Both the position numbers and the translations under genes were made by a program. Below the pieces are notes generated by a model. The model had not been told where the DNA came from, made no database searches, and worked only from the letters and a program-made list of their open reading frames with translations. Of a DNA stretch of 64,000 bases, positions 8,396-17,971 are shown one piece after another (the first letter of the stretch is position 1; each line of letters begins with the position of its first letter). This stretch comes from an uncultured Clostridia bacterium (lineage in GTDB: Bacteria; Bacillota; Clostridia; Christensenellales; Aristaeellaceae). The stretch spans positions 62,001-126,000 of the forward strand of contig CAKUKM010000005.1 in the NCBI GenBank assembly GCA_934663595.1, given 5' to 3'.

Positions 8396-9447
8396 TTTTC
8401 TTCCTCCATCGCGTAAATCACCCGCGGCTCCACGCCCGTTCGCAGCGCGATGCGCTCGAGCTGCGCGTCCTTTAAATCCTGCCGCATGGGCGTAATCAGA
8501 ATCGCCGTGCGCCCCATGCCGCCGATCAGCGACGCGCGGTCGATCAGCGACCAGGCCGATTCGGAAAAGCCATAGTCCGCGCCGCCCAGCGCCGTCAGCG
8601 CCGATCGCAGATGTGCGCTGCCGAGGCCCTCGCTCACCATCGGCTGCGCGGGCGACACATTCGACACAAACGCATACGGAACGCGCATTTCCTCCAGTTC
8701 CTCCATCACGCTCCGCGCGATCGAAAAGCACCTTTCCAGCATTTCCTCGCCATAGCTGCCGAACGCGAACGTATTTACGTTGACGATCACCATCGCCGTG
8801 CGCTCCACCGTGTGATCGAGCTCGCGAACCATCGTTTTGCCCATTCGCGCGGTCTGCGGCCATGCGATGCGCTTCATCGGCTCGCGGCCGGTGTATTCGC
8901 GAAAACCGAGCGTCAGCATCGGATCCTCATTCAGAAACCGATTCGCGCTCGTTTCGCCCAGCAGGCCGCCGGACAGCGTCTCCACAAACGCCCCGTCCGC
9001 GCGGCGCGGCAGCACGAGAATCTCGCGCGCCAGCTCGGTTTTCTTTCCCCGCTCGCTGAAGCCCAGAAAATCGCCGCCGGCGAGAAACGCGCCCTGAAAG
9101 CGATAGCGCCCGCGTTTGGGAAGCGAAACCGGCGTGCGGCGGGTCAGCTTCTGGCGCGGCATGACGTAGGCGGAGGATTTCAGGATGGCGCGCCTGTCCG
9201 TAAGGCTCCCGATTTCCAGTCGCGACGCGCACTCCAGCTCGATCGGCACGTCCTCCTCCAGGCGCAGAAACGGCACGAACCGCCGCCTGCGATTGGTCAG
9301 AATCGTAATCAGATCAAACGGCTCGTCCGGCTCGACGACGCTCCTGGAAAGCTCCTGATCGTATTCCACGCCGGAAAGCGAGGTCTTCAGCGAAATCAGC
9401 TCCGCAATCCCCGCCGCCACCAGCAGCATTACAAAAAAGCGGATCAT
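8392..9447 (-). CDS. DUF58 family protein
   Basis: 351 residues with two N-terminal hydrophobic stretches, a beta-rich middle and the DUF58 core, recognisable as REYTGREPMKRIAWPQTAR (about 180-200) followed by a VWA-like fold (MVIVNVNTF). DUF58 proteins occur with MoxR ATPases and are thought to be their membrane-anchored partners. The gene overlaps moxR upstream and the DUF4129-like gene downstream by 4 bp each (ATGA), so the three are translationally coupled. Confidence 0.9.
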   Translation of the reverse strand: MIRFFVMLLVAAGIAELISLKTSLSGVEYDQELSRSVVEPDEPFDLITILTNRRRRFVPFLRLEEDVPIELECASRLEIGSLTDRRAILKSSAYVMPRQKLTRRTPVSLPKRGRYRFQGAFLAGGDFLGFSERGKKTELAREILVLPRRADGAFVETLSGGLLGETSANRFLNEDPMLTLGFREYTGREPMKRIAWPQTARMGKTMVRELDHTVERTAMVIVNVNTFAFGSYGEEMLERCFSIARSVMEELEEMRVPYAFVSNVSPAQPMVSEGLGSAHLRSALTALGGADYGFSESAWSLIDRASLIGGMGRTAILITPMRQDLKDAQLERIALRTGVEPRVIYAMEEEK

Positions 9448-10388
9448 CTTCTCTCTTCCAGCGGCACGGGAATCTGATCGATCAGCATTCTCAGCCGCGC
9501 CTCCGCGTCCTCCCTGCGCACGCCCGCGCCGGCGGTGATTCTGTGCGCGAGCACCGGCTCCGCCATGCTGCGAAGATCCTCGGGAATCGCGTATTCGCGC
9601 CCGGACAGCACCGCGCGCGCCTGCATCGCCTTGTAAAGCGCGATCGCGCCGCGGGTGGACACGCCCACGGAAAACTGATCCGTGCGCGTCTTTTCCACCA
9701 GATCCATCAGGTAATTCTGAACGTCGTCCGAAACGCGCACGTCGCGGTACGTCGCGCGCAGCTCGTCCATCTCCGCATCAGCCACGACCGGCTGGATTTC
9801 CGAAATGATGTCCACCGTCTCGCGCCGCGAAAGCACCTCCAGCTCCTGCCGCCTGTTCATATAGCCCAGCGAAAGGCGCATGAAAAAGCGGTCGATCTGC
9901 GCCTCCGGCAGCGGAAACGTGCCGTAGGATTCCAGCGGATTCTGCGTGGCCATTACGAAAAAGCGCCGGTTCAGCGGATACGTCTCGCCGTCGACCGTAA
10001 TCTGCCGCTCCTCCATCGCCTCCAGCAGGCTCGACTGCGTGCGCGGCGTGGCGCGGTTGATCTCGTCCGCGAGCACCACGTCCGTCAGCAGCGGGCCCGG
10101 CCGAAACGTAAATTCGCCCTTTTTCTGGTCGTAAAAGTGAATGCCCGTCAGGTCCGACGGCAGCAGATCGGGCGTAAACTGCACGCGGCCGAACCGCCCG
10201 CCGATCGCCTTTGCAAACGCGCGCAGCAGCATCGTCTTGCCCGTGCCCGGCACGTCCTCGAGCAGCACATGGCCCGAGCAGAGAAAGCAGATGAGCACCT
10301 TTTCGATCACATCGTCCTTGCCGACAATCGCCTTGCGCACCTCGCCGACCACCCTTTCGCGATAAGAGACAAATTTCGCCGCGTCCAT
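9444..10388 (-). CDS. MoxR family AAA+ ATPase
   Basis: 314 residues, full length for MoxR. Walker A is VPGTGKT (46-52), Walker B and the following pattern are ADEINRATPRTQSSLLEAME, sensor 1 is FVMATQNP, and the C-terminal lid domain is present. MoxR proteins act as chaperone-like ATPases with DUF58 or VWA partners. It is first in the operon moxR - DUF58 - DUF4129-like - dapA - trmH-like and is read from a consensus promoter at 10422-10450. Confidence 0.92.
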   Translation of the reverse strand: MDAAKFVSYRERVVGEVRKAIVGKDDVIEKVLICFLCSGHVLLEDVPGTGKTMLLRAFAKAIGGRFGRVQFTPDLLPSDLTGIHFYDQKKGEFTFRPGPLLTDVVLADEINRATPRTQSSLLEAMEERQITVDGETYPLNRRFFVMATQNPLESYGTFPLPEAQIDRFFMRLSLGYMNRRQELEVLSRRETVDIISEIQPVVADAEMDELRATYRDVRVSDDVQNYLMDLVEKTRTDQFSVGVSTRGAIALYKAMQARAVLSGREYAIPEDLRSMAEPVLAHRITAGAGVRREDAEARLRMLIDQIPVPLEERR

Positions 10389-10421
10389 AGCGCTTTACTC
10401 CCCTTCAACTGCCTTTTCCTA

Positions 10422-10450
10422 ATCATAAAATTTTGCGCGGCGTTTGTCAA
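10422..10450 (-). promoter_or_regulatory. moxR operon promoter
   Basis: Minus-strand TTGACA (10445-10450), 17 bp, TATGAT (10422-10427). It sits directly after the purine operon terminator and about 35 nt before the moxR ATG. Confidence 0.8.
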
Positions 10451-10460
10451 TACGCAAAAG

Positions 10461-10486
10461 GCCCCGGAAAGCGCGCTTTCCGGGGC
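10461..10486 (-). terminator. Purine operon terminator
   Basis: Perfect 12-bp stem GCCCCGGAAAGC / GCTTTCCGGGGC with a 2-nt centre, eight bases after the purL stop. On the minus strand it is followed by CCTTTTGCG, so the T run is short. Confidence 0.8.
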
Positions 10487-10494
10487 TCTGCGAT

Positions 10495-13400
10495 TTATTT
10501 TGCGAAGTATTCCACCGCCGAGGCGAACATCGGATTCCGATAATCGCCCTCGACATTTTTGTACAGCCCGTGCCGCCAGCCCACGCGCTCGCTGTGGCCC
10601 ATTTTGCCGAACACGCGGCCGTCCGGCGACGTGATTCCCTCGATCGCGTCGATGGAACCGTTGGGATTGAAGTCGGGATGCATCGTGGGATTGCCGGCCA
10701 TGTCGCAGTATTGCGACGCAATCTGGCCGTTTTGCGCGAGCTGATTCAAAAGCCCGGCGCTCGCCACAAATTTGCCCTCGCCGTGCGAAATCGGGCAGGT
10801 GAACACGTCGCCCACGCGCGCGTTCATCAGCCACGGGCTCTTGTTCGACGCAATGCGCGTGCGCACCAGGCGCGACTGATGCCGGCCGATGTCGTTGAAC
10901 GTCAGCGTCGCCTCCAGCTCCTTCGCCGCGCGAATTTCGCCATACGGCACCAGACCCAGCTTAATCAGCGCCTGGAAGCCGTTGCAAACGCCGCCGATCA
11001 GGCCGTCGCGGCAGGAAAGCAGCTCGGTAATTCGCTCGGCAATGCGCGGATTGCGCAAAAACGCGGTGATGAATTTGCCGGAGCCGTCCGGCTCGTCGCC
11101 GCCGGAGAAGCCACCGGGAATGAACAGAATCTGCGCCCGCGCCAGCGCGTCGGCAAACGCGTCCACCGATTCGGAAACCGCCGCAGCCGTCAGATTGCGC
11201 ACCACCAGCGTCTCCGTCTCCGCGCCGGCAAATTGGAACGCGCGCTCGGTATCGTATTCGCAATTCGTGCCCGGGAACACCGGAATCAGCACGCGCGGCC
11301 GCGCAATGCGGGGAGACACGCGCGCCGGTCTCTTTGCGCTGAACGAATAGGTCTTCGGCTGCGGATACGCCCTTTCCGCGCGCGTCGGGAACACGCTTTC
11401 GAGCTTTCCGGCCCAGATTTTCTCCAGCTCGTCCATCGAAACGGCCTCGCCGCCGAACGCAAATTCGCGCTCTTCGGTCACCGTGCCGACCGCATTGGCC
11501 GTTTCCAACGCATATTCCACCAGGAACGCGCCCGTGCGATGGGCGAATACGTCGCCCGCAGACGCGTTAAACCAGAAGCCGAAGCCGTTGCCGACCGCCA
11601 TTTCAAACGCCGCCTGCGCCATGCCGCCGCTGCCGAGCGCCATCGCGGAAACCGCCTCGCCCGTATGCAGCAGGCGCGTCACCTCCGCAAATACGCGCTT
11701 CTGGCTCTCCGGCTCCGGCAGTCCGTTCGAGCGATATTCCGGCTGAATCAGGCACACGGAATGGCCCGCGCGCTTGAATTCGTTCGTGCGGACGCGCTCG
11801 GCGTCGCAAACCGCAACCGCAAACGATACCAGCGTCGGCGGAACATGGATCGATTCAAACGTGCCGGACATGGAATCCTTGCCGCCGATCGCCGCCGCAC
11901 CGAAATCCAGCTGCGCGTCCAGCGCGCCCAGCAGCGCCGAAAGCGGCTTGCCCCACGCGCGATCGCTCGTCATGCGCTCGAAATACTCCTGGAAGGTCAG
12001 ATGAACATTGTCCGTTCCGGCGCCCGCCGCCACCAGCTTCGCAATCGATTCAACCACCGCCTTATACGCGCCGCGATACGGATTTTTCTCCGTTTCAAAC
12101 GGATCGAAGCCGTAGCTCATCACGGACGCGGTTTCGCTTTCCCGGCCCTCGACGCTGATTCGCGAGGCCATGACCTGCGCGGGCGTGAGCTGGCGGCTGC
12201 CACCGAACGGCATCATCAGGCTCGCCGCGCCGTTTGTGGAATCAAAGCGCTCGACCAGACCGCGCTGCGAGCAGTGATTCAAATCGCCCAGCAGCTCACG
12301 CATCCCCATTTCAAAGCCGACTTCAGTTTGTTTTCCACTGCATTCAGTCTGTTCTGCACCGACTATAGTCGCTTTTGCTGTTTTCGGCGCGCCGTTGGAG
12401 TTCAGGAATTCGCGCGAAAGCTCGACAATCGTCCTTCCCTGCCAGCGCATCCGCAGCGTCTTTTCCTCCGTCACGCGCGCAACGGGCGTGCACTCAATAT
12501 TCTCGCAATCGGCGAGCGCTTCGAACTCCGCAACCGTTTCCGGCGCGACGACGACCGCCATGCGCTCCTGCGACTCCGAAATCGCGAGCTCCGTGCCGTC
12601 CAGGCCCTCGTATTTGCGCTTTACGCAGTCCAGATCGATTTCCAGTCCGTCGGCCAGCTCGCCGATCGCCACGGAAACGCCGCCCGCGCCGAAATCGTTG
12701 CACCGCTTGATCAACCGCGCCGCGCGCTCGTTCCGGAACAGGCGCTGCAGCTTGCGTTCCTCGGGCGCGTTGCCCTTCTGAACCTCCGCGCCGCAGGTGG
12801 AAAGCGAGGATGCGTTGTGCGATTTGCTCGAGCCCGTCGCGCCACCGCAGCCATCGCGCCCGGTGCGTCCGCCGAGCAGCAGCACCACGTCGCCCGGGGC
12901 GGGAACCTCGCGGCGCACGTTCTTTTCCGGCGTCGCGCCCACGACCGCACCGATCTCCATGCGCTTCGCCACATAGCCGGGATGGTAAATCTCGTGTACA
13001 AACCCGGTCGCGAGGCCGAGCTGATTGCCATATGCGCTGTAGCCCGCGGCCGCGGTCGTAACCAGGCGGCGCTGCGGCAGCTTGTTGGCGAGCGTGTTCT
13101 CCATCGGCTGCGTCGGATCGCCCGCGCCGGTCACGCGCATCGCCTGATAGACATAGCTTCGTCCGGACAGCGGATCGCGCACCGCGCCGCCGATGCAGGT
13201 GGCCGCGCCGCCGAACGGCTCGATCTCGGTGGGGTGATTGTGCGTTTCATTCTTAAACAGCAGCAGCCAATCCTCCTCCGCGCCGTCGATTTTCGCGCGG
13301 AATTTGATCGTGCAGGCGTTGATTTCATCGGATTCGTCCAGATCGGTGAGAATTCCGCGCGCCTTCAGCGCCTTCGCGCCGATCGTCGCCAGATCCATCA

Positions 13401-14187
13401 GCGTCACCGGCTTCGTGCGGCCCAGTTCGCCGCGCACCGCGAGATAACGCTCGTAGGCGCGCCGCACGTCTTCATCCTCAATCTCAACGTCGGTCAGCTC
13501 GGTCAGGAACGTCGTGTGCCGGCAGTGATCCGACCAGTAGGTGTCCAGCAGGCGCAGTTCGGTGATCGTCGGATCGCGATGCGCGGAGCGGAAATAATCG
13601 CGGCAGAACGCGATGTCCGCGCAATCCATCGCAAGGCCGTACTGGCGAATCAAATCAAACAGCGCCTCGTCGGAAAGCGCGGTAAAGCCGGTCAGCGTCG
13701 CCACGGAATCCGGCCGCTCGCATTCCAGCGCCAGCGTCTCCACCCGCGCCAGCGAGCCCTCGCGTTTTTCCACGGGGTTGATCAGATACTGGCGAATGCG
13801 CGCGAACGCGCCTTCATCGATCGCGCCGTCCAGCAGATACACCGTCGCCGTGCGCACGGTCGGGCGCTCGCACTGCGCCATCAGCTGAATGCACTGCGCG
13901 GCGGAATCCGCGCGCTGATCGAACTGGCCCGGCAGATATTCCGCCACCAGCGTGAAGCCCTCGTGCGCGGGCATTTCCTCATAGACGTTGTCCGTCATCG
14001 GCTCGGAAAACACATTCTCAATCGCGCGACGATAGACGGCGGAATCGATATTTTCCACATCATAGCGATTCAGCACGCGCACGCTCTCGAGCCCCTGAAT
14101 GCCGAGGAAGGATTTCAGTTCCTCGCGCAGCGCGCTCGCCTCGTGATCAAACCCGGGCTTTTTTTCCACGAACAGCCTGTAGACCAT
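10495..14187 (-). CDS. purL: Phosphoribosylformylglycinamidine synthase, single-chain form
   Basis: 1230 residues: a PurS-like N-terminus, two AIRS-type halves and a C-terminal class I glutaminase, so separate purS and purQ genes are not needed. It converts FGAR to FGAM with glutamine and ATP. The glutaminase begins near RPRVLIPVFPGTNCEYD; Cys1068 in GGVCNGFQAL is the nucleophile and His1135 in PISHGEGKF is the catalytic histidine. It is the last gene of the purine operon. GGAGG inside the purD end serves the ATG, and only one base separates the two genes. Confidence 0.95.
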   Translation of the reverse strand: MVYRLFVEKKPGFDHEASALREELKSFLGIQGLESVRVLNRYDVENIDSAVYRRAIENVFSEPMTDNVYEEMPAHEGFTLVAEYLPGQFDQRADSAAQCIQLMAQCERPTVRTATVYLLDGAIDEGAFARIRQYLINPVEKREGSLARVETLALECERPDSVATLTGFTALSDEALFDLIRQYGLAMDCADIAFCRDYFRSAHRDPTITELRLLDTYWSDHCRHTTFLTELTDVEIEDEDVRRAYERYLAVRGELGRTKPVTLMDLATIGAKALKARGILTDLDESDEINACTIKFRAKIDGAEEDWLLLFKNETHNHPTEIEPFGGAATCIGGAVRDPLSGRSYVYQAMRVTGAGDPTQPMENTLANKLPQRRLVTTAAAGYSAYGNQLGLATGFVHEIYHPGYVAKRMEIGAVVGATPEKNVRREVPAPGDVVLLLGGRTGRDGCGGATGSSKSHNASSLSTCGAEVQKGNAPEERKLQRLFRNERAARLIKRCNDFGAGGVSVAIGELADGLEIDLDCVKRKYEGLDGTELAISESQERMAVVVAPETVAEFEALADCENIECTPVARVTEEKTLRMRWQGRTIVELSREFLNSNGAPKTAKATIVGAEQTECSGKQTEVGFEMGMRELLGDLNHCSQRGLVERFDSTNGAASLMMPFGGSRQLTPAQVMASRISVEGRESETASVMSYGFDPFETEKNPYRGAYKAVVESIAKLVAAGAGTDNVHLTFQEYFERMTSDRAWGKPLSALLGALDAQLDFGAAAIGGKDSMSGTFESIHVPPTLVSFAVAVCDAERVRTNEFKRAGHSVCLIQPEYRSNGLPEPESQKRVFAEVTRLLHTGEAVSAMALGSGGMAQAAFEMAVGNGFGFWFNASAGDVFAHRTGAFLVEYALETANAVGTVTEEREFAFGGEAVSMDELEKIWAGKLESVFPTRAERAYPQPKTYSFSAKRPARVSPRIARPRVLIPVFPGTNCEYDTERAFQFAGAETETLVVRNLTAAAVSESVDAFADALARAQILFIPGGFSGGDEPDGSGKFITAFLRNPRIAERITELLSCRDGLIGGVCNGFQALIKLGLVPYGEIRAAKELEATLTFNDIGRHQSRLVRTRIASNKSPWLMNARVGDVFTCPISHGEGKFVASAGLLNQLAQNGQIASQYCDMAGNPTMHPDFNPNGSIDAIEGITSPDGRVFGKMGHSERVGWRHGLYKNVEGDYRNPMFASAVEYFAK

Positions 14188-14188
14188 T

Positions 14189-15463
14189 TCAAACCTCCGT
14201 AACCTTCAGCGCACGCGCGCCGATATCGCTTCTGAAGTGCATTTTGTTGAATCGAATCTCCTTCGCCGCCGCATAGGAGGCCGCAATCGCCTCGGGAAGC
14301 GTGTCCCTTACGCAACAAACGCCCAGCACGCGCCCGCCCGCGGTAATGTAATTGCCGTTCTCATCGCGCGCGGTGCCGCTGTGGAACACCTCGGCCATGC
14401 TTTCGGACGCGCCGAAATCGATTTTCTTGCCCTTTTCATATTTTTCCGGATAGCCGCCGGACGCGAGCATTACGCAGCAGGAGGCCGCGTTCGCGAATTC
14501 AACCTCCGTTTCCGCGAGCGTCTCGTTTTCGACCGCGCGCATGATGGTCAGCAGATCGCTCTTCAAGAGCGGCAGCACCGCCTGCGTCTCCGGATCGCCG
14601 AAGCGGCAGTTGTATTCAATCACCTTCGGGCCGTCCTTCGTGAGCATCAGGCCGAAATACAGGCAGCCCTTGAACGGGCAGCCCTCCTCGCGCATCGCCC
14701 GAATCGTCGGCAGGAAGATCTCGTTCATGCATCGCTCGGCGATTTCCTCCGTATAGAACGGATTCGGCGCAATCGCGCCCATGCCGCCGGTATTCAGACC
14801 CGTATCGCCGTCGCACGCGCGCTTGTGGTCCATCGAAGCGACCATCGGGCGCACGACGTGTCCGTCGGTAAAGCTGAGCACGGAGACCTCCGGCCCCTCG
14901 AGGTATTCCTCGATCACGACGCGCGCTCCGCTCTTGCCGAATCGATGATCGCGCATCATGGCGTTCACCGCGTCCTCGGCCTCCTGCCGCGTCATGCAAA
15001 TCAGCACGCCCTTGCCCAGCGCAAGGCCGTCCGCCTTCACCACCAGCGGGCGATCCGCCTCCCGCACGTACGCAAGCGCGGAATCCACGTCCTCAAACAC
15101 CTCGAACTGCGCGGTCGGGATGCGATATTTCTTCATCAATTGCTTTGCAAACGCCTTGCTGCTCTCGATGCGCGCCGCGGCCTTTTCGGGGCCGAAGCAC
15201 GGAATGCCGATCGCGTGCAATTCGTCCACAGCGCCCAGCGCGAGCGGATCATCCGGCGCAACCACCGCAAAATCCACGCCGTTTTCACGCGCAAACCGCA
15301 CGATTTCGCCGATATCCGTGGCCGAAACGGGCACGCACGCCGCCTGAGAGGCAATTCCCGCGTTTCCGGGCAGCGCGTAAATCGCCTGCACCTCCGGATT
15401 TTCGCTGAGCTTGCGAATGATCGCGTGCTCGCGTCCGCCGCCGCCGACAACCATGATCTTCAT
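14189..15463 (-). CDS. purD: Phosphoribosylamine--glycine ligase
   Basis: 424 residues, normal for GAR synthetase. It joins glycine to phosphoribosylamine using ATP. The nucleotide-fold loop GGGGREHAI (7-15) opens the N-domain, and the ATP-grasp region includes KADGLALGKGV and GFGDPETQ-like RFGDPETQAVLPLL. The ATG follows the purH stop by 12 bp. Sixth enzyme-coding position downstream of purE; expression follows the operon promoter. Confidence 0.95.
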   Translation of the reverse strand: MKIMVVGGGGREHAIIRKLSENPEVQAIYALPGNAGIASQAACVPVSATDIGEIVRFARENGVDFAVVAPDDPLALGAVDELHAIGIPCFGPEKAAARIESSKAFAKQLMKKYRIPTAQFEVFEDVDSALAYVREADRPLVVKADGLALGKGVLICMTRQEAEDAVNAMMRDHRFGKSGARVVIEEYLEGPEVSVLSFTDGHVVRPMVASMDHKRACDGDTGLNTGGMGAIAPNPFYTEEIAERCMNEIFLPTIRAMREEGCPFKGCLYFGLMLTKDGPKVIEYNCRFGDPETQAVLPLLKSDLLTIMRAVENETLAETEVEFANAASCCVMLASGGYPEKYEKGKKIDFGASESMAEVFHSGTARDENGNYITAGGRVLGVCCVRDTLPEAIAASYAAAKEIRFNKMHFRSDIGARALKVTEV

Positions 15464-15475
15464 GCGAATTCCTCC

Positions 15476-16654
15476 TCAATGATGGAACAGGCGCATTCCG
15501 GTAAACGCCATCGCGATTCCATAGCGGTCGCAGGTTTCAATCACCTGATCGTCGCGAATCGATCCGCCGGGCTGCGCGATTGCGGTCACGCCGCTGCGAT
15601 GCGCGCGCTCAATATTGTCGCCAAACGGGAAAAACGCGTCGCTGCCAAGCGCAACTCCGGTCACGGTGTCCAGATACGCGCGCTTTTCCTCGCGGGTGAG
15701 CGCCTCGGGCCGGCGGGTAAACAGCCGCTGCCACGCGCCGTCGGCCAGCACGTCGTTCGCGTCATCCGAAATGTAAACGTCGATCGCATTGTCGCGGTCG
15801 GGGCGGCCGATATCCTCGCGGAACGGCAGATTCAGCACCTTCTCGTGCTGGCGCAAATGCCAGTTGTCCGCCTTGCCGCCGGCGAGACGCGTGCAATGGA
15901 TGCGGCTCTGCTGGCCCGCGCCCACGCCGATCGCCTGGCCATCCTTGGCAAAGCACACGGAGTTCGACTGTGTATACTTCAGCGTAATCAGCGCAACGAT
16001 CAGATCGCGCTTCTCGCTTTCGGAAAGCGCGTTTTTCTTCGTCACCACGTTTTTCAGCATATCCGCATCGATTCTAAGATCGTTTCTGCCCTGCTCGAAC
16101 GTGATTCCGTAGCACATCTTCCGCTCGATCTCCGCGGGAACATAATCGGGATCGATCTTCAGGATATTGTAATTGCCCTTGCGCTTGCGCTTCAGAATTT
16201 CCAGCGCTTCCGGCGCGTAATCCGGCGCGATCACGCCGTCGGACACCTCGTGCTCGATCAATTTCGCCGTCGCCGCATCGCAGCAATCGCTCAGCGCAAT
16301 GAAATCGCCGAACGACGACATGCGATCCGCGCCGCGCGCGCGGGCATAGGCGTTCGCCAGCGGCGTAAGCTCCAGATCCTCGGGAACGAAGTAAATCTTT
16401 CGCAACACGTTGCTCAGCTCCGTGCCGATCGCCGCGCCGGCGGGGCTTACATGCTTAAACGACGTCGCCGCCGCCATACCGGTCGCGCGCTTCAGCTCGC
16501 TGACCAGCTGCCAGCCGTTCAGCGCATCGAGGAAATTGATGTATCCCGGCCGGCCGTTCAGCACCGTCACCGGCAGCTCGCCCGCTTCCATGAAGATGCG
16601 CGCGGGCTTCTGATTGGGATTGCAGCCATATTTCAAAGCGATTTCGTGCGCCAT
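15476..16654 (-). CDS. purH: AICAR transformylase without the IMP cyclohydrolase domain
   Basis: 392 residues, matching only the C-terminal transformylase part of bifunctional PurH (about 510-530 residues). It formylates AICAR to FAICAR with 10-formyl-THF. Lys67 and His68 in SFKHVSPAGAA are the expected catalytic pair, and GAGQQSRIHCTRLAG, SDAFFPFGDNIERA and QPGGSIRD are conserved. The N-terminal MGS-like cyclohydrolase domain is absent; the cyclohydrolase step is supplied by the PurO-like region of the gene just upstream. AAGGAG precedes the ATG, three bases after the purN/O stop. Confidence 0.93.
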   Translation of the reverse strand: MAHEIALKYGCNPNQKPARIFMEAGELPVTVLNGRPGYINFLDALNGWQLVSELKRATGMAAATSFKHVSPAGAAIGTELSNVLRKIYFVPEDLELTPLANAYARARGADRMSSFGDFIALSDCCDAATAKLIEHEVSDGVIAPDYAPEALEILKRKRKGNYNILKIDPDYVPAEIERKMCYGITFEQGRNDLRIDADMLKNVVTKKNALSESEKRDLIVALITLKYTQSNSVCFAKDGQAIGVGAGQQSRIHCTRLAGGKADNWHLRQHEKVLNLPFREDIGRPDRDNAIDVYISDDANDVLADGAWQRLFTRRPEALTREEKRAYLDTVTGVALGSDAFFPFGDNIERAHRSGVTAIAQPGGSIRDDQVIETCDRYGIAMAFTGMRLFHH

Positions 16655-16657
16655 GAT

Positions 16658-17971
16658 TCAATTCTCCTTTTCGCGATTGCGGTTGATGATGCGTTCGCTG
16701 CGCTCGCCGGTCTGAAGATCCAGCATTTCCGTCCAGAGCGACACGCGGTTGTCGGCGTTCAGCGCGTTCCAGATTCCGTTCGTCAGCTCGTCCAGATCGC
16801 CGTCCAGCAGCGCGCGCTCCGGCTCGCCCTCAAACGACGGAATGGGATTGCCGTCCGCGCGATAGGTGTGCAGAAAGCGCGCCTCGCCCGCCGGAATCGA
16901 TTCATATTCAAAGAAATTGCGCGCGCAGGTCTTTCCGTCCGGATCGCCGGATTTCAGAATCGCCATCTGAATCCGCCCGTCGGCCTCGGCCAGCATGCTG
17001 ATGCGCGGAGTATAATTGGGCCGATCCGGCTCGAACGTGCGCGTGCGCAGCGCGTCGGCAAACGTCCCGCCCGCGTTCAGGAAATCGCGAATCGTGTCGG
17101 TCTGATCGCCGTTGGTCACGATCGTCCTGTCGCCCACGCGGCGCACCGGCGCATAGATAATCAGCGAAGGATCCACCATTTTGCCCGGGTCGTGCGCCTC
17201 GGTGCGAATGCCGTCCTCCGTGGGCAGGAACACGCGATTGCGCGAATTCTCGCTCCGGCCCATGATGAAATAGGCGAAAAACTGTTTTGTTCCGTCCTTC
17301 GTGCGCCCCGCGACGATGCCGCGGCCGGGATACGTCGTTGCGCCGACGCATTCAAACAGGCTCTGCATGGGTTTTTCCTCCTCAATCGCGCGCGCGGCCA
17401 GCTCCGTGGCCCGCGGCAGCAGCTTCCATTCGGCTTCCTCCATCACGCGGCGCTGCAGCGTTTCGGGCGTATCGCCCTCGCGCACCTCGACCGCCTTCTG
17501 GAGCAGAATCTTGCCCCCGTCCGGGATTTCATTAACGTAGTGCACCGTCGCGCCCGTGACCTTTACGCCGCATTTCAGCGCCGCCTCGTGCACGCGCAGC
17601 CCGTAAAAGCCCTCGCCGCAGAACGACGGAATCAGCGACGGATGAATATTCAAAATGCGGTTCGGATACCGATCCGTAAAATCCTTTGAGAGAATCGCGA
17701 GAAAGCCCGCCAGCACGATCAGCTCGATCCGATATTGCTCGAGAATCGCGCGCAGCTCCTTCTCAAACGCCGGCTGCGTTCTGCCCTTTTTGACGCAGAC
17801 CATCGCCGGAATGCCGGCGTTCTTCGCGCGCTCCAGCGCGTAGGCGTTCGGCGCGTTCGAAACGACCAGCCGGATCGACGCATTCGGCATTTCGCCGTAT
17901 CTTTCCGCATCGATCAGCGCCTGCAAATTCGTTCCGCCGCCGGAAACGAGCACCGCAACGCGCGCGCTCAT
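16658..17971 (-). CDS. purN: Fused GAR transformylase (PurN) and archaeal-type IMP cyclohydrolase (PurO-like)
   Basis: 437 residues. Residues 1-200 are PurN, with Asn108, His110 and Asp151 in NIHPSLIP and [10 protein letters not shown] as the catalytic set. Residues 202-437 resemble PF07826 IMP cyclohydrolase, starting [18 protein letters not shown]. The first part formylates GAR; the second would close FAICAR to IMP, replacing the half missing from purH. No stop separates the parts, but Met202 has its own GAGGAGG eight bases upstream, so a free 236-residue PurO may also be made. The ATG overlaps the purM stop by 4 bp. Confidence 0.9.
   Translation of the reverse strand: MSARVAVLVSGGGTNLQALIDAERYGEMPNASIRLVVSNAPNAYALERAKNAGIPAMVCVKKGRTQPAFEKELRAILEQYRIELIVLAGFLAILSKDFTDRYPNRILNIHPSLIPSFCGEGFYGLRVHEAALKCGVKVTGATVHYVNEIPDGGKILLQKAVEVREGDTPETLQRRVMEEAEWKLLPRATELAARAIEEEKPMQSLFECVGATTYPGRGIVAGRTKDGTKQFFAYFIMGRSENSRNRVFLPTEDGIRTEAHDPGKMVDPSLIIYAPVRRVGDRTIVTNGDQTDTIRDFLNAGGTFADALRTRTFEPDRPNYTPRISMLAEADGRIQMAILKSGDPDGKTCARNFFEYESIPAGEARFLHTYRADGNPIPSFEGEPERALLDGDLDELTNGIWNALNADNRVSLWTEMLDLQTGERSERIINRNREKEN
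17366..17383 (-). promoter_or_regulatory. Internal ribosome binding site and ATG inside purN/O
   Basis: GAGGAGG (17377-17383) stands 8 nt before an in-frame ATG (17366-17368) exactly at the PurN/PurO domain border. The same bases encode the linker IEEEKP in the fused protein. Confidence 0.7.

Noticed and set aside
10444..14202. Very long plus-strand open frame opposite purL (also 4116-5492, 14237-17689, 32125-35337 and others opposite known genes)
   Set aside because: Arg/His/Ala-rich translations with no ribosome binding site, antisense to well-identified genes. They reflect GC-rich codon bias.
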